This document shows positions 15,345 to 23,348 of a stretch of DNA of 41,872 nt, piece by piece. Location: positions 1 to 41,872 of the forward strand of contig CALAHF010000086.1 of assembly GCA_937891465.1 (NCBI GenBank), written 5' to 3'. The stretch comes from an uncultured Verrucomicrobiales bacterium (GTDB taxonomy: Bacteria > Verrucomicrobiota > Verrucomicrobiia > Verrucomicrobiales > DEV007). Made by a program: the position numbers and the translations under genes. The number at the start of each line of letters is the position of its first letter. Positions within the stretch are counted from its first letter, which is position 1. The notes under the pieces are model-generated. The model worked only from the letters and a program-made list of their open reading frames with translations. It had not been told where the DNA came from and searched no databases.

Positions 15345-16141
15345 CAGGATGGGAAATATGTCACGGTGGAACCCACCAGCCTGCGTGTGTAATCGTGCTC
15401 GGGATGCATCACGATCTGATTGGTTGGCCCTGTCTCAAGGAGCCGACCATGATGCAGCACGCCGATACTATCGCTCATATGTTCTGCAACTGCAAGATCG
15501 TCTGTTACCACCATAATGCTGAGGTTTGAATCGTCGCGAATGTCGCAAATTCGATTCAAAATTTGGGCTTGTTCGACGACATCGAGCCCGCGCGTCACCT
15601 CGTGTGCGATGAGAAATTTGGGCTCAGGAAGCAGCGCCCGGGCAATCGCTGCGAGCTGGCGATCAGCCGGATCAAGTTCGAGCGGAGTTTGATATCGGGT
15701 TGAAGCCGGAAGTTTTACGGAGTCCATCACCTTTTCAATACGGCTCAGAATTTCGAATTTATCAGCGTTCACATTCCAAACTCGAATTACTTGGCGAAAA
15801 GCCTGATCGAGCGTCAAACGGGGATTCATTTGACCGAGCTCATCCCAAAACACGGCTTGGATATGTTTTCGCAATGGGTGGAACTTTCGTCGAGTCATTG
15901 ATTCGATGGATTGCCCATCAAAATGAATTTCACCATCAGACACCTGATGAAGCCCTAAAAGGGCGAAGGTAACTGGTAATTTTCCACTGGCTTCGCCACC
16001 AACCAGGCCGAAGCATTGTCCCGGCGCAATATCGAATGACACGTCGTCGACGAGCTTTTCTTCAGACATCCGATAGCGAAACCAGCGCCGCCGAGAGCCG
16101 GTATCGATCGAGATATTTTTCAGAGAAACGAGCGGATCCAT
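15344..16141 (-). CDS. Degenerate ABC-type ATPase (pseudo-ATPase), coupled to rodA
   Basis: Overall the 265-residue protein matches OppF/DppF-type ABC domains, but the catalytic residues are changed. Walker A reads GGEASGKLP (Lys54 kept, the following Ser/Thr is Leu). The Q-loop Gln in VFQD is Trp (VFWD, W99). The signature LSGGQ is ELDPADRQ. Walker B is FLIAHEVTRGLD, with Asp replaced by His180 but Glu181 kept. The switch His in SHDLAV is Asp (TDDLAV, D214). The fold-specific segments (LVDDVSFDIAPGQCFGLVG, MNPRLTL, MSDSIGVLHHGRLLETG) are well kept and the frame is intact, which argues for a maintained non-hydrolysing role. I use ATG 16141; a TTG at 16183 is possible. No transporter permease is nearby. 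Confidence 0.85.
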   Translation of the reverse strand: MDPLVSLKNISIDTGSRRRWFRYRMSEEKLVDDVSFDIAPGQCFGLVGGEASGKLPVTFALLGLHQVSDGEIHFDGQSIESMTRRKFHPLRKHIQAVFWDELGQMNPRLTLDQAFRQVIRVWNVNADKFEILSRIEKVMDSVKLPASTRYQTPLELDPADRQLAAIARALLPEPKFLIAHEVTRGLDVVEQAQILNRICDIRDDSNLSIMVVTDDLAVAEHMSDSIGVLHHGRLLETGPTNQIVMHPEHDYTRRLVGSTVTYFPS

Positions 16142-16175
16142 GATGCGTAGAGAAGTCTTCGCTCGCTTTGCGCTC

Positions 16176-17729
16176 TCATTCAACCCTCAAGACTACGCCC
16201 GTTTCGGGAACCGGAACGGCGATTGGAGTGGAAATCGGCGCATCAATCGTTGGCAAATTTTCCGGCGTTTTGAAAATTGAAGCCGGTGCCGCAATCGGAG
16301 ATTGATCGGTTATCGCAGGTGCGGTGATTTCCGAAGTCGTTGGAGCGTTCGGCGTTTCGGGATTTTTCGTTCCCGCCACTGTGGGTTTTCGGAAAATCGA
16401 TGCGGTTGCTTCTGCCTGAATAGGCACACGAATTTCAACCGTATTTAAATTTTCATCATCCGAACGGGCTGCTTTTAATTCCACCGAGATTCTTTCTTTT
16501 GCGATCCCGGAACTCAGAAGGCTTCTTTTCACTTCCTCAACTCGCTTATTGCTGACCCATTCATTGAAGGCATCCGTGCCGGTCCCACCAACTCGTGCCA
16601 GGAGAATGACATCGTCATTGATTCGCAGATCGGTGAGCAATTCCCCTGCAAATTTGTCCACGGCGGTCATTTGCGTCGTTTGAAGCATGAAGCTCTGGCT
16701 GCCAAACGGCACCCTTCCCAGCACTTTGAGATTGCGCTTATTTTTGGGCTTAGCGCGCATCAAAAAACGTTTCGAAAGTGATGGGCGAGCTGGCTCGGCG
16801 GGCTCAACTTGAACGAGGCTTGCAACAAATACCGGCGTCGAATCCTCCTGCGCTTCAGCACCTTCATCAGAGAGTGGCGTCGCAATAATGGTAGCGATGA
16901 GCGGCGGCGGAGTGTGCAATGCGCGATCGGCTTCCAGAAAAAGCCAGTTCAACCGGTCTGGAACCAAAAGTCCCGCATCCGCACTGTTCGTTATTTTCTT
17001 CCCGAGCCCTGCAAGTTCAAGATTCAGCAGTCTTGACATGAGGCTGGGGGGAGTTGCAAGACTGCCGGCGAAAGAAATATCGGCTGGGTTCGATTGCGCC
17101 GCTGCAGCAACTAATGAATTCGCCATGCGCTCCGCAGTTGGCATATTTTTGAAAAACTCTTCGTGTTCTGTGAGCGCATTCGGCAAGTTACGGGGAACTT
17201 CGGGGAGGTCTGCCGTCGCAACCAGGCAAATAAGATTACGAGTTTTCAAAGAGTCACTTTCAAAACGCACAATATTTAACATCGCTTCAAAGGTGGCGTG
17301 GGTTACCAAACTGTCAGTCTGGCCTGAAACGAGAAATTCACTTGGTTTGACGCACAAATCCCATTCGTGAGTGGTGAGCGACAGTTCTTCAATGAAATCA
17401 GGAATTTGATTCAATACCGGGACTGCAGGCGCGGAAGGATCAATCATCAGTTTTTCGACCGAAACCCGGAGATCCGGCCGAACTGAACGGATCGCCAACA
17501 GAATGCCGCGTGCTTCACTCTCGGAACGAAGCACTCCTTCCACCTGCACGATGCCATTTGGCCGCATTCCAATGCAAACTCCCCGGGAATGCTGCTGAGA
17601 GACAGAAACTTGATCGTTGGAAAAAGCCGTGAGCTGCACAACTACGACCGAGAGCACAGCCGCAATTCGCAGCCATGTCCCGCAAACCTTCCTCCCAATC
17701 AGGGAAGCGCTTGCCGTCTCATGTCTCAT
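16176..17729 (-). CDS. OmpA-like domain envelope protein (517 aa)
   Basis: A basic start and a hydrophobic segment (WLRIAAVLSVVVVQLTAF, about 19-36) act as signal or anchor. Residues about 50-110 (GIVQVEGVLRSESEARGILL ... RVSVEKLMID) resemble the BON-like unit found in front of OmpA domains. A long middle region follows. Residues about 345-430 look like an OmpA C-terminal domain: FGSQSFMLQTTQMTAVDKFA, ARVGGTGTDAFNEWVSNKRV, then VKRSLLSSGI. The peptidoglycan-binding Asp/Arg pattern is present (GTDAFN, NKRVEEV) but the TD of GHTD is shifted, so binding is uncertain. The tail is Pro/Thr/Ala-rich. It ends 34 bases before the ABC-like gene, suggesting one transcript with rodA. Confidence 0.75.
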   Translation of the reverse strand: MRHETASASLIGRKVCGTWLRIAAVLSVVVVQLTAFSNDQVSVSQQHSRGVCIGMRPNGIVQVEGVLRSESEARGILLAIRSVRPDLRVSVEKLMIDPSAPAVPVLNQIPDFIEELSLTTHEWDLCVKPSEFLVSGQTDSLVTHATFEAMLNIVRFESDSLKTRNLICLVATADLPEVPRNLPNALTEHEEFFKNMPTAERMANSLVAAAAQSNPADISFAGSLATPPSLMSRLLNLELAGLGKKITNSADAGLLVPDRLNWLFLEADRALHTPPPLIATIIATPLSDEGAEAQEDSTPVFVASLVQVEPAEPARPSLSKRFLMRAKPKNKRNLKVLGRVPFGSQSFMLQTTQMTAVDKFAGELLTDLRINDDVILLARVGGTGTDAFNEWVSNKRVEEVKRSLLSSGIAKERISVELKAARSDDENLNTVEIRVPIQAEATASIFRKPTVAGTKNPETPNAPTTSEITAPAITDQSPIAAPASIFKTPENLPTIDAPISTPIAVPVPETGVVLRVE

Positions 17730-17827
17730 TCAGTGTCGTGTGTTTCCTAACCAAGTTAAGCACCCTGCTTTTAAATACAATATCAATGTTGCATCGCAAA
17801 GAAGAGACTCTTCCCAGCTTCTAAAAG

Positions 17828-18040
17828 TCACTTTTGCGGCAACTCTGGATAAATCATTGCCCCGCCTACGTTGGTTTGTGACACTTTAATGCTGCGGATT
17901 TTATCAACGTCGCAGGTCAGAATGTCCTCCTCAAGCGCAATGAAATTGGCCCGCTTTCCCACTTCGAGAGATCCCTTTTCTTTCTCTTCGAACGAAATTT
18001 TCGCATTATTGATCGCAAATAAACGGATCGCGTCCTCTCG
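17828..18040 (-). pseudogene. C-terminal remnant of a YtcJ-like amidohydrolase
   Basis: The last ~70 codons before the stop at 17828 read AIRLFAINNAKISFEEKEKG, SLEVGKRANFIALEEDILT and IRSIKVSQTNVGGAMIY. That is the closing barrel/sandwich part of metal-dependent amidohydrolases of the Amidohydro_3 (YtcJ) type, which normally exceed 500 residues. The catalytic part is missing; upstream sequence is occupied by the divergent YkgJ-type gene. The frame stays open to 18247 but without family similarity before about 18040. It appears to be the stump of a deleted gene. Confidence 0.65.
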
Positions 18041-18139
18041 GAAAATCCAAACGGTAGCCGAACTTGCTAAAAGTTTTGTGGAACCCCTGAAACGAATTTG
18101 GGAATTGCCCGAACGACTTTCCACACGAAGGTGGGGCCG

Positions 18140-18490
18140 ATGTCCGAAGGCACCGACAACGAAGAGAAAATTCACTACCAATGTCAGCGTTGCGGCAATT
18201 GTTGCCGTTGGCCCGGAGAAGTGCCCGTCGATGATGCCGAAATGCAAAAAATCGCGGACTATCTAAAAATGCCCCTCTACGATTTTGTGGCTGAATACAC
18301 CGACCTCCGGCTCAATCGCGGCGGCCTGACCCTGACCGAAAAGCCAAACGGCGAGTGCATTTTTCTCGAAGGAAAAAATCACTGTCAGATCAACGACGTG
18401 AAGCCCTACCAGTGCTCCGGATTTCCCAATCGCTGGAATTTTGAGGGCTGGCAAAAAGCGTGCGAAGCGATTCCGGTGAAGATTGAATAA
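18140..18490 (+). CDS. YkgJ-family cysteine cluster protein
   Basis: The family is described as a putative zinc- or iron-chelating domain with an N-terminal CxxCxxCC. Here the motif is CQRCGNCCRWPG (about residues 15-26), with further Cys in GECIFLEGKNHCQINDVKPY and QCSGFPNRW, the usual arrangement. The 116-residue product is single-domain. I chose ATG 18140 because AGGTGGGG precedes it; the longer frame starts with TTG at 18098. The next gene follows after 8 bases. Confidence 0.88.
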   Translation: MSEGTDNEEKIHYQCQRCGNCCRWPGEVPVDDAEMQKIADYLKMPLYDFVAEYTDLRLNRGGLTLTEKPNGECIFLEGKNHCQINDVKPYQCSGFPNRWNFEGWQKACEAIPVKIE

Positions 18491-18498
18491 TATTCGAA

Positions 18499-19122
18499 AT
18501 GAGAAAAGGAGAGTTAGTTGAACTATTGGATGAAAACTTGTTCCAGCAAATCGAACTGGGTGATTCGAAACGGTTCAAATTGCGCCAAGGAAAATGCTAT
18601 ATTGATTCCGTCAGGAGAAACCGAATCAAAGGAGTTTATGAGTGCGTGACTGTTACGCCTTCGAATTTCGAGGGTGAATGGGCTTTGAATCTGCAAATTA
18701 CGGTTCACTTGATGGAACAATGCCCGATACCAGCAGGGCCGTTTGGCGAAGACAGAGAGTTTTCCTCGGAGATTTCCGCCAAAGTTTTTAAAAGGCTCTC
18801 CAACAATTCGGAATTTCCTGAATACTTCACTGTAGGAAGTAACCAACAGGAGATTGAGGTGTGGATTATCAATTTCGGAGGAACTTTGCACAATAACTTC
18901 GAACGTAATTTTCAAAATCTTTCTAAGATTCTTCTAGGGGATCCGAGGCTCGAAATCTGCAGACCGTATATCGAAGACTCGTCAATTGCGATGGATTCTG
19001 AAGAAGTCGTCACGACCCTAGAGGCCATGAATAGTGGGCCTCATGAGCGTTATTCTGCAGGAAAGATACTTTCACAGTTGAAAGCGTTTCGAAAAGGACA
19101 TCAAAGGTGGTACAATTTTTAA
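18499..19122 (+). CDS. Hypothetical protein (207 aa)
   Basis: I do not recognise this family. The protein is soluble-looking, with no signal peptide or membrane helix. It has an N-terminal charged part (MRKGELVELLDENLFQQIEL), a central beta-rich region (VTVTPSNFEGEWALNLQITV) and a helical acidic C-terminus (MDSEEVVTTLEAMNSG). The codon use is more A/T-rich than in neighbouring genes, a weak hint of recent acquisition. It starts 8 bases after the YkgJ-type gene, so they are likely cotranscribed. It converges with the HTH-MBL gene, with 7 bases between stops. Confidence 0.6.
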   Translation: MRKGELVELLDENLFQQIELGDSKRFKLRQGKCYIDSVRRNRIKGVYECVTVTPSNFEGEWALNLQITVHLMEQCPIPAGPFGEDREFSSEISAKVFKRLSNNSEFPEYFTVGSNQQEIEVWIINFGGTLHNNFERNFQNLSKILLGDPRLEICRPYIEDSSIAMDSEEVVTTLEAMNSGPHERYSAGKILSQLKAFRKGHQRWYNF

Positions 19123-19129
19123 AGTGATC

Positions 19130-19960
19130 TTAAAACTCACCCGCAAAAAACGGATTGTGGCGTTTTTCTTCCCCAACCGTCGTCATCGGGCCGTGACCAG
19201 GACACAAAATAGTTTCATCCGGCAGCGTCATGATTTTTTCGCGATTCGTTTTCCACGCGTCGTCCCATGAAACAAGTCCCCCGCCCATTGATCCGGCGAA
19301 CATGGCATCGCCAACAACCGCGACCGGCTCGGCGAGACCGGAAATTACATACGTCGTTCCGCCGGGGGAGTGACCCCATGTGGTTCGCGTTTCGACTTTC
19401 AAATTGCCAATCGAAAATTCAGCGCCTTCATCAAAAGGTTCTGTTCCCGGCCATGGCTCGGTGCTGTTACAATATTTGCGGACATTAGAATCGAGCGCTG
19501 CATCAAGCCGCTGCAAATCCGCGACGTGATCGTTGTGCGTGTGCGTTAGAAAAATCGACTCGATCGTCAGCCCAAGCTGCTTTGCCCGTTCAACCATCGG
19601 TAGTGAATTCGTGCCCGTATCAAAAATCGCCGCGACCTTGGTTTCCGGATCCCAAATCAGAAACGAGTTCACCCGCATGTCGCGGTAGGCGGCGTTGAAA
19701 ATCTCCAACCCATCCAGCGAAACCATTCGTGGAGCCCATGCTTTTGAAGCCGCAATAGTCAGGGCATCGACATCCAGATCGAGCGCTCGTGCGACTTTTT
19801 TCAACGCATCTGCATCGCAGAATTCACCTCGGCACAGTCGAGCCAACACGTCAGTCGGGACTCCGGTTTTCGCTGAAAGCTCAGCTTCCGTGATTCTGTG
19901 ACCGCGCATCATTTTTGTAATGATGTCGTCAAAAAAATCTTCGATAGGAATAATCATCAT
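19130..19960 (-). CDS. HTH domain fused to metallo-beta-lactamase-fold hydrolase
   Basis: Residues about 20-68 form an XRE-like helix-turn-helix (ITEAELSAKTGVPTDVLARL, then ADALKKVARALDLDVDAL). Residues about 78-276 are a glyoxalase II-like MBL domain with the metal-binding HTHNDH (140-145), TTWGHSPGGT, VVGDAMFAG and LCPGHGPMTT. The metal site is complete, so hydrolase activity is likely, perhaps on a thioester such as S-lactoylglutathione. An HTH on such an enzyme is uncommon and could mean autoregulation or a protein-binding role. Its ATG overlaps the stop of the MobA-FdhD gene (ATGA), so the two are coupled. Confidence 0.88.
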   Translation of the reverse strand: MMIIPIEDFFDDIITKMMRGHRITEAELSAKTGVPTDVLARLCRGEFCDADALKKVARALDLDVDALTIAASKAWAPRMVSLDGLEIFNAAYRDMRVNSFLIWDPETKVAAIFDTGTNSLPMVERAKQLGLTIESIFLTHTHNDHVADLQRLDAALDSNVRKYCNSTEPWPGTEPFDEGAEFSIGNLKVETRTTWGHSPGGTTYVISGLAEPVAVVGDAMFAGSMGGGLVSWDDAWKTNREKIMTLPDETILCPGHGPMTTVGEEKRHNPFFAGEF

Positions 19961-21360
19961 GGCTCAGACTTCTGCACCCGAAATGCATTCGCGTAAACAT
20001 TGAAACTTCGCTCCCGCAAAAAGCCGATGAGGGTCTGGCCGCTCTCTTTGGCGACTTCAACTGCCAAACTGCTTGGCGCTGAAATACCTGCCACGATGGG
20101 AATTCCAGCGGCGAGGGCTTTCTGCATCAGCTCGAATGAAATTCGACCACTGACGAGTAAAATTGAATTGGAAAGTGGAATTTTGCCGTCGAGAACGGCG
20201 CGACCAATCACCTTGTCGAGCGCGTTGTGACGGCCGACATCTTCGCGAAGCCACTGCAGATTTCCCTCGCGGTCAAAAATCGCACTGGCGTGCAATCCAC
20301 CGGTTCGGTCGAACGTTTCCTGAGCGGCACGCAATGTTCCTGAAAGCGAAAGCAGCACCTTTTCAGAAACAACTCCGCCGGTTTCAGCCGGAATTGAATC
20401 GTATTGCTGAAAAATGGAATCGATCGTGGCTTTCCCGCAGACGCCACAACTGCTCGATGTAAAAACGTGTCGGGTAAGCGATTCCAAATCAACGGAATGG
20501 CCCGGTGCCAATTTTGCCTGAATCGTATTCCCAATCCCTTCGGGATCGACATCAGGGCAGGCTGAAATTTCGAAAATCTCGTCGCCGGATTTAATCACGC
20601 TCTCCGTCAGCAGGAATCCCGCGGTCAATTCGTCGTCATGCCCGGGCGTCCGCATCATCACGGCAATGCTGCGGTCTTCGATTCGGATTTCGAGCGGTTC
20701 TTCAGCAGCAACAAAATCTTCGACTGCAGCAAATCCTTTTCCGGCTTTAAAACGATCCAATAGGGTTGGTTTGTCGAATAGACCCTGTTGGATCGTGGCG
20801 AGGTCTTCCGGCCGATTCAAATTCGCAAACAAAGCTCGATCTGCTTCCGATTCGATTTCCAGCGCTTCCAGACCGGCTTTCGCGATTAATTTCTGAAGCG
20901 AGAGTTCACCCGCTGCGATTTGTTCGCGAACGAGCTGCAGGATTGATTTTGGATAAACCGCAGCCAGCGGTTCGAAACGCCCATCGATTCGAGGAACGAT
21001 GCCTTTTCCTGTGTCGACGAGTTGTTTCAGAAAATCGGGGGAAAGATTCGGTAAATCGACAGCGAGAACGACGAGGAAATCCGTTTCGCATTGTTCTAAA
21101 CACGCAGCCAAACCGCCGATGGGACCGAGATTGCCATCTAGATCATGGACGATAGAAATCCCCTCTATGAAATCGGGGAACGGCTGATTTTGATTCGCCG
21201 AGAGATAAATTTGCTCCGGCTCAAGCTGCGCCAATTTCGCCAACTGAAACGCAAACAGCGGCTGCCCGCGCCATTGGTAAAAGGCCTTGTCCTCGCCAAA
21301 ACGGGAGGATTCCCCGCCGGCGATGAGAGCGGCGGACAGGCTATTTTTTTCAGAAGACAT
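19957..21360 (-). CDS. MobA-FdhD fusion: Moco guanylyltransferase plus sulfurtransferase
   Basis: Residues 1-188 are MobA, which attaches GMP to molybdopterin: LIAGGESSRFGEDKAF nucleotide loop, VVLAVDLPNLSP metal-binding Asp, RFEPLAAVYP, and the usual MobA end LFANLNRPEDLA. Residues about 210-467 are FdhD, which passes sulfur from IscS to the cofactor of formate dehydrogenase: EEPLEIRI, TPGHDDELTAGFLL, SSSCGVCGKATID with the sulfur-carrying Cys pair, GGLHASAIF, REDVGRHNALDKVIG and SGRISFELMQKA. The linker 189-203 (TIQQGLFDKPTLLDR) is encoded exactly by a 45-bp palindromic repeat. A fused protein would couple the last two maturation steps of bis-MGD enzymes. No formate dehydrogenase gene is in the window. 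Confidence 0.93.
   Translation of the reverse strand: MSSEKNSLSAALIAGGESSRFGEDKAFYQWRGQPLFAFQLAKLAQLEPEQIYLSANQNQPFPDFIEGISIVHDLDGNLGPIGGLAACLEQCETDFLVVLAVDLPNLSPDFLKQLVDTGKGIVPRIDGRFEPLAAVYPKSILQLVREQIAAGELSLQKLIAKAGLEALEIESEADRALFANLNRPEDLATIQQGLFDKPTLLDRFKAGKGFAAVEDFVAAEEPLEIRIEDRSIAVMMRTPGHDDELTAGFLLTESVIKSGDEIFEISACPDVDPEGIGNTIQAKLAPGHSVDLESLTRHVFTSSSCGVCGKATIDSIFQQYDSIPAETGGVVSEKVLLSLSGTLRAAQETFDRTGGLHASAIFDREGNLQWLREDVGRHNALDKVIGRAVLDGKIPLSNSILLVSGRISFELMQKALAAGIPIVAGISAPSSLAVEVAKESGQTLIGFLRERSFNVYANAFRVQKSEP
20752..20796. repeat. 45-bp palindrome family, copy 6, in frame within mobA-fdhD
   Basis: The left arm ACGATCCAATAGGGT and the right arm ACCCTGTTGGATCGT (one mismatch) enclose TGGTTTGTCGAATAG. 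Being 45 bp it adds exactly 15 codons. On the coding (minus) strand it has no stop because the TAG of other copies reads CAG. It lies precisely between the two enzyme domains. Confidence 0.9.
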
Positions 21361-21426
21361 GAGTTTCGAAATTCTCGATTACTTTTCCTACGAAGTCTCG
21401 CAAATCGAAGCGGCATCGGCAAAACA

Positions 21427-21463
21427 AAAAAACCCGACTTCGCTTGCGCGAAACCGGGTTTTT
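21427..21463 (-). terminator. Intrinsic terminator of the DUF5069-like gene
   Basis: On the minus strand CAAAAACCCGGTTTCGCG pairs with GCGAAGTCGGGTTTTTTT: CCCG/CGGG and TTCGC/GCGAA stems with a T7 tail. It is about 60 bases after the stop at 21520 and 67 bases before the mobA-fdhD start, separating the two units. Confidence 0.85.
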
Positions 21464-21519
21464 GAAATGATTTGGATTTCGATGCGAACAAAAATTCGGG
21501 TCGGAAATCTCAGCACCAC

Positions 21520-21957
21520 TTACTTGAGATTCTGGCTATGGAAATCAGCCCAATCTTCAAGGTTGTTGAGGTGAATCGCGTCTTTTACGGATCCGTCGTC
21601 AGCACGACCTGCAGTTGAGCAGATGCCCGCACGCGTGTCGTCGTCGTGGTTGTAGCCGATGATGGAATCATTCAGCGCTGTGACAGCACCCTGATCGAGG
21701 GAACCGCCTTTTTGCTCAAGAATCCATGCTTCGGTCTCAACGTAAGTTGGCTTGCCAGCGATAAAGCTTTCGAAAGCTGCTTTGTCGATACCGAGGCCGT
21801 CGAGAACCATCTGGTCGTAGCCAGCGCCGATTGCAGGGTAGTCAGAGTGGAGTTTTCCAGCTGCACCGAGTGAGGCCTTGAGCCACAAACGAGGAAGGTG
21901 AAGAACGCCGAGTGGGCCGGTCGTGCCGGAACTGATCATTGGAATGATGTCGCTCAT
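21520..21957 (-). CDS. DUF5069-like protein
   Basis: The 145-residue soluble protein has the pattern LPRLWLKASLGAAGKLHSDY, then GYDQMVLDGLGIDKAAFESF and ETEAWILEQKG, which resembles DUF5069, a family common in Verrucomicrobia and Planctomycetes and of unknown function. Its own terminator follows and a possible promoter (TTGAAT, 17 bases, TTAAGT at 22009-21981) precedes, so it is probably a single-gene unit. Codon use is highly regular and the terminator strong, which suggests good expression (inference). Confidence 0.65.
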   Translation of the reverse strand: MSDIIPMISSGTTGPLGVLHLPRLWLKASLGAAGKLHSDYPAIGAGYDQMVLDGLGIDKAAFESFIAGKPTYVETEAWILEQKGGSLDQGAVTALNDSIIGYNHDDDTRAGICSTAGRADDGSVKDAIHLNNLEDWADFHSQNLK

Positions 21958-22133
21958 AGTCGTATTTTTTATTTGGTTTTACTTAAATCCGGACTGTAGC
22001 CGAATTCAAAATTCAGAATTGCGAGACTAACGCCCGCACTGTTCGCACTCAATCTTTTTTCCTGCGCAATTATGATGCCGAATGGCGGATTTGTGTGCTT
22101 CACACCGGTAATGCGGATTGGTAGCCTGATCTT

Positions 22134-23189
22134 ATGCAAAAATTACAGAATCTTTCAGAAAGCCCCAGTCGGCGCCGTTTTGTTTCGACCTCAACCGGAG
22201 CTGCGATTGCAGGAGTCTCCGGTTTTTTCGCGCTGACCTCAAAGTCTCGCGCTCAGGCGCCGAAGATCATTGGGCATGGGGATTTTAAATACAAAGTCGT
22301 CGAGGGCTGGGGAAATTTGGATCCAGCCCAAACGCCGGTCGCGAATTGCCACGAAATGGCGGGTGATTCAAAGGGGCGGCTGATTCTTTTTCAAACCAAC
22401 GTGAAGAACAACGTCATCATTTACGATAAAAGTGGCAAGCTCGTTGATTCATGGGGCACGACGTTTCCTGGAGCGCACGGGTTGGATTTGGTGAATGAAA
22501 ACGGAACGGATTTCCTTTTTCTGAGTGATACAAAGCTGGGCAAGGTTTTCAAAACCGACATGAAGGGCAAGGTCATCATGGAACTGGGCCGTCCCGATCT
22601 GCCGCAGTACCGGGGAAAGAATGCGAAGATTAAATGGGCTCCAACAAACATCATGCCCGCGCCGGATGGCACGTTCTACGTCGGGGACGGTTACGGAAGC
22701 AGCTGGGTGATGCATCATGCAGCGGATGGCGAGATCCTCAATATTTTCGGAGGAAAGGGCGGCAGCCCCGAGAGTTTGAATACGCCCCACGGTGGTATCG
22801 TCGACACGCGTGATCCGGAAAATCACACCTTGATGATCTGTTCACGATCGGACAGCGCATTGAAGCGCTTCACCTTGTCGGGGATTCATTTGCAGACGAT
22901 TCCCGTTCCAGGGATGAAAGTTTGTCAGGTCGCAAATCACGGCGATTACATGATTGCTCCGCACCTTGATGGCTTGATCACTGTCGTGGATAAAAACAAC
23001 CAAGTCGTTTCGAATCCCGGCGGCGAAGCACCGGCTCAGGATGCGAGCTTCAATCTCACGAAGATGAAAAAAGCAGCCGATAGTCCTTTTCAGAAGCCGC
23101 ACGGTATCTGGATCGATCAAGACGAAAGTGTTTACGTTCCCCAGTGGGCTTCCGGAAATACTTATCCGATTAAGCTTGAGCGAGTCTGA
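22134..23189 (+). CDS. Tat-exported NHL/beta-propeller protein
   Basis: The N-terminus carries a twin-arginine-type signal (SRRRFVSTSTGAAIAGVSGF, cleavage near residue 41 after AQA). The mature part repeats a blade pattern of about 50 residues (NVIIYDKSGKLVDSWGTTFP, GHGLDL-type turns, KVFKTDMKGKVIMELGRPD, FYVGDGYGSSWVMHH, HGGIVDTRDP, and HGIWIDQDESVYVPQWASGN), as in six-bladed NHL or peptidylamidoglycolate lyase-like propellers. In this phylum such proteins are often secreted binding or lyase domains. A divergent promoter region of 176 bases separates it from the DUF5069-like gene. Confidence 0.8.
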   Translation: MQKLQNLSESPSRRRFVSTSTGAAIAGVSGFFALTSKSRAQAPKIIGHGDFKYKVVEGWGNLDPAQTPVANCHEMAGDSKGRLILFQTNVKNNVIIYDKSGKLVDSWGTTFPGAHGLDLVNENGTDFLFLSDTKLGKVFKTDMKGKVIMELGRPDLPQYRGKNAKIKWAPTNIMPAPDGTFYVGDGYGSSWVMHHAADGEILNIFGGKGGSPESLNTPHGGIVDTRDPENHTLMICSRSDSALKRFTLSGIHLQTIPVPGMKVCQVANHGDYMIAPHLDGLITVVDKNNQVVSNPGGEAPAQDASFNLTKMKKAADSPFQKPHGIWIDQDESVYVPQWASGNTYPIKLERV

Positions 23190-23348
23190 TCGGATTGGCG
23201 GAAAAACGTGTTTAAAACATCACGAAAAATAGATGACAGAATGCGGCGCACCCCTAAATTCTGGGAGAAAAGGGAACTCAAAATGAAATTCTACTGCTGA
23301 TTTCAGTTCCCGCCTGCCACACTAAATTCATCTGTTTTTTAAAAAGCC

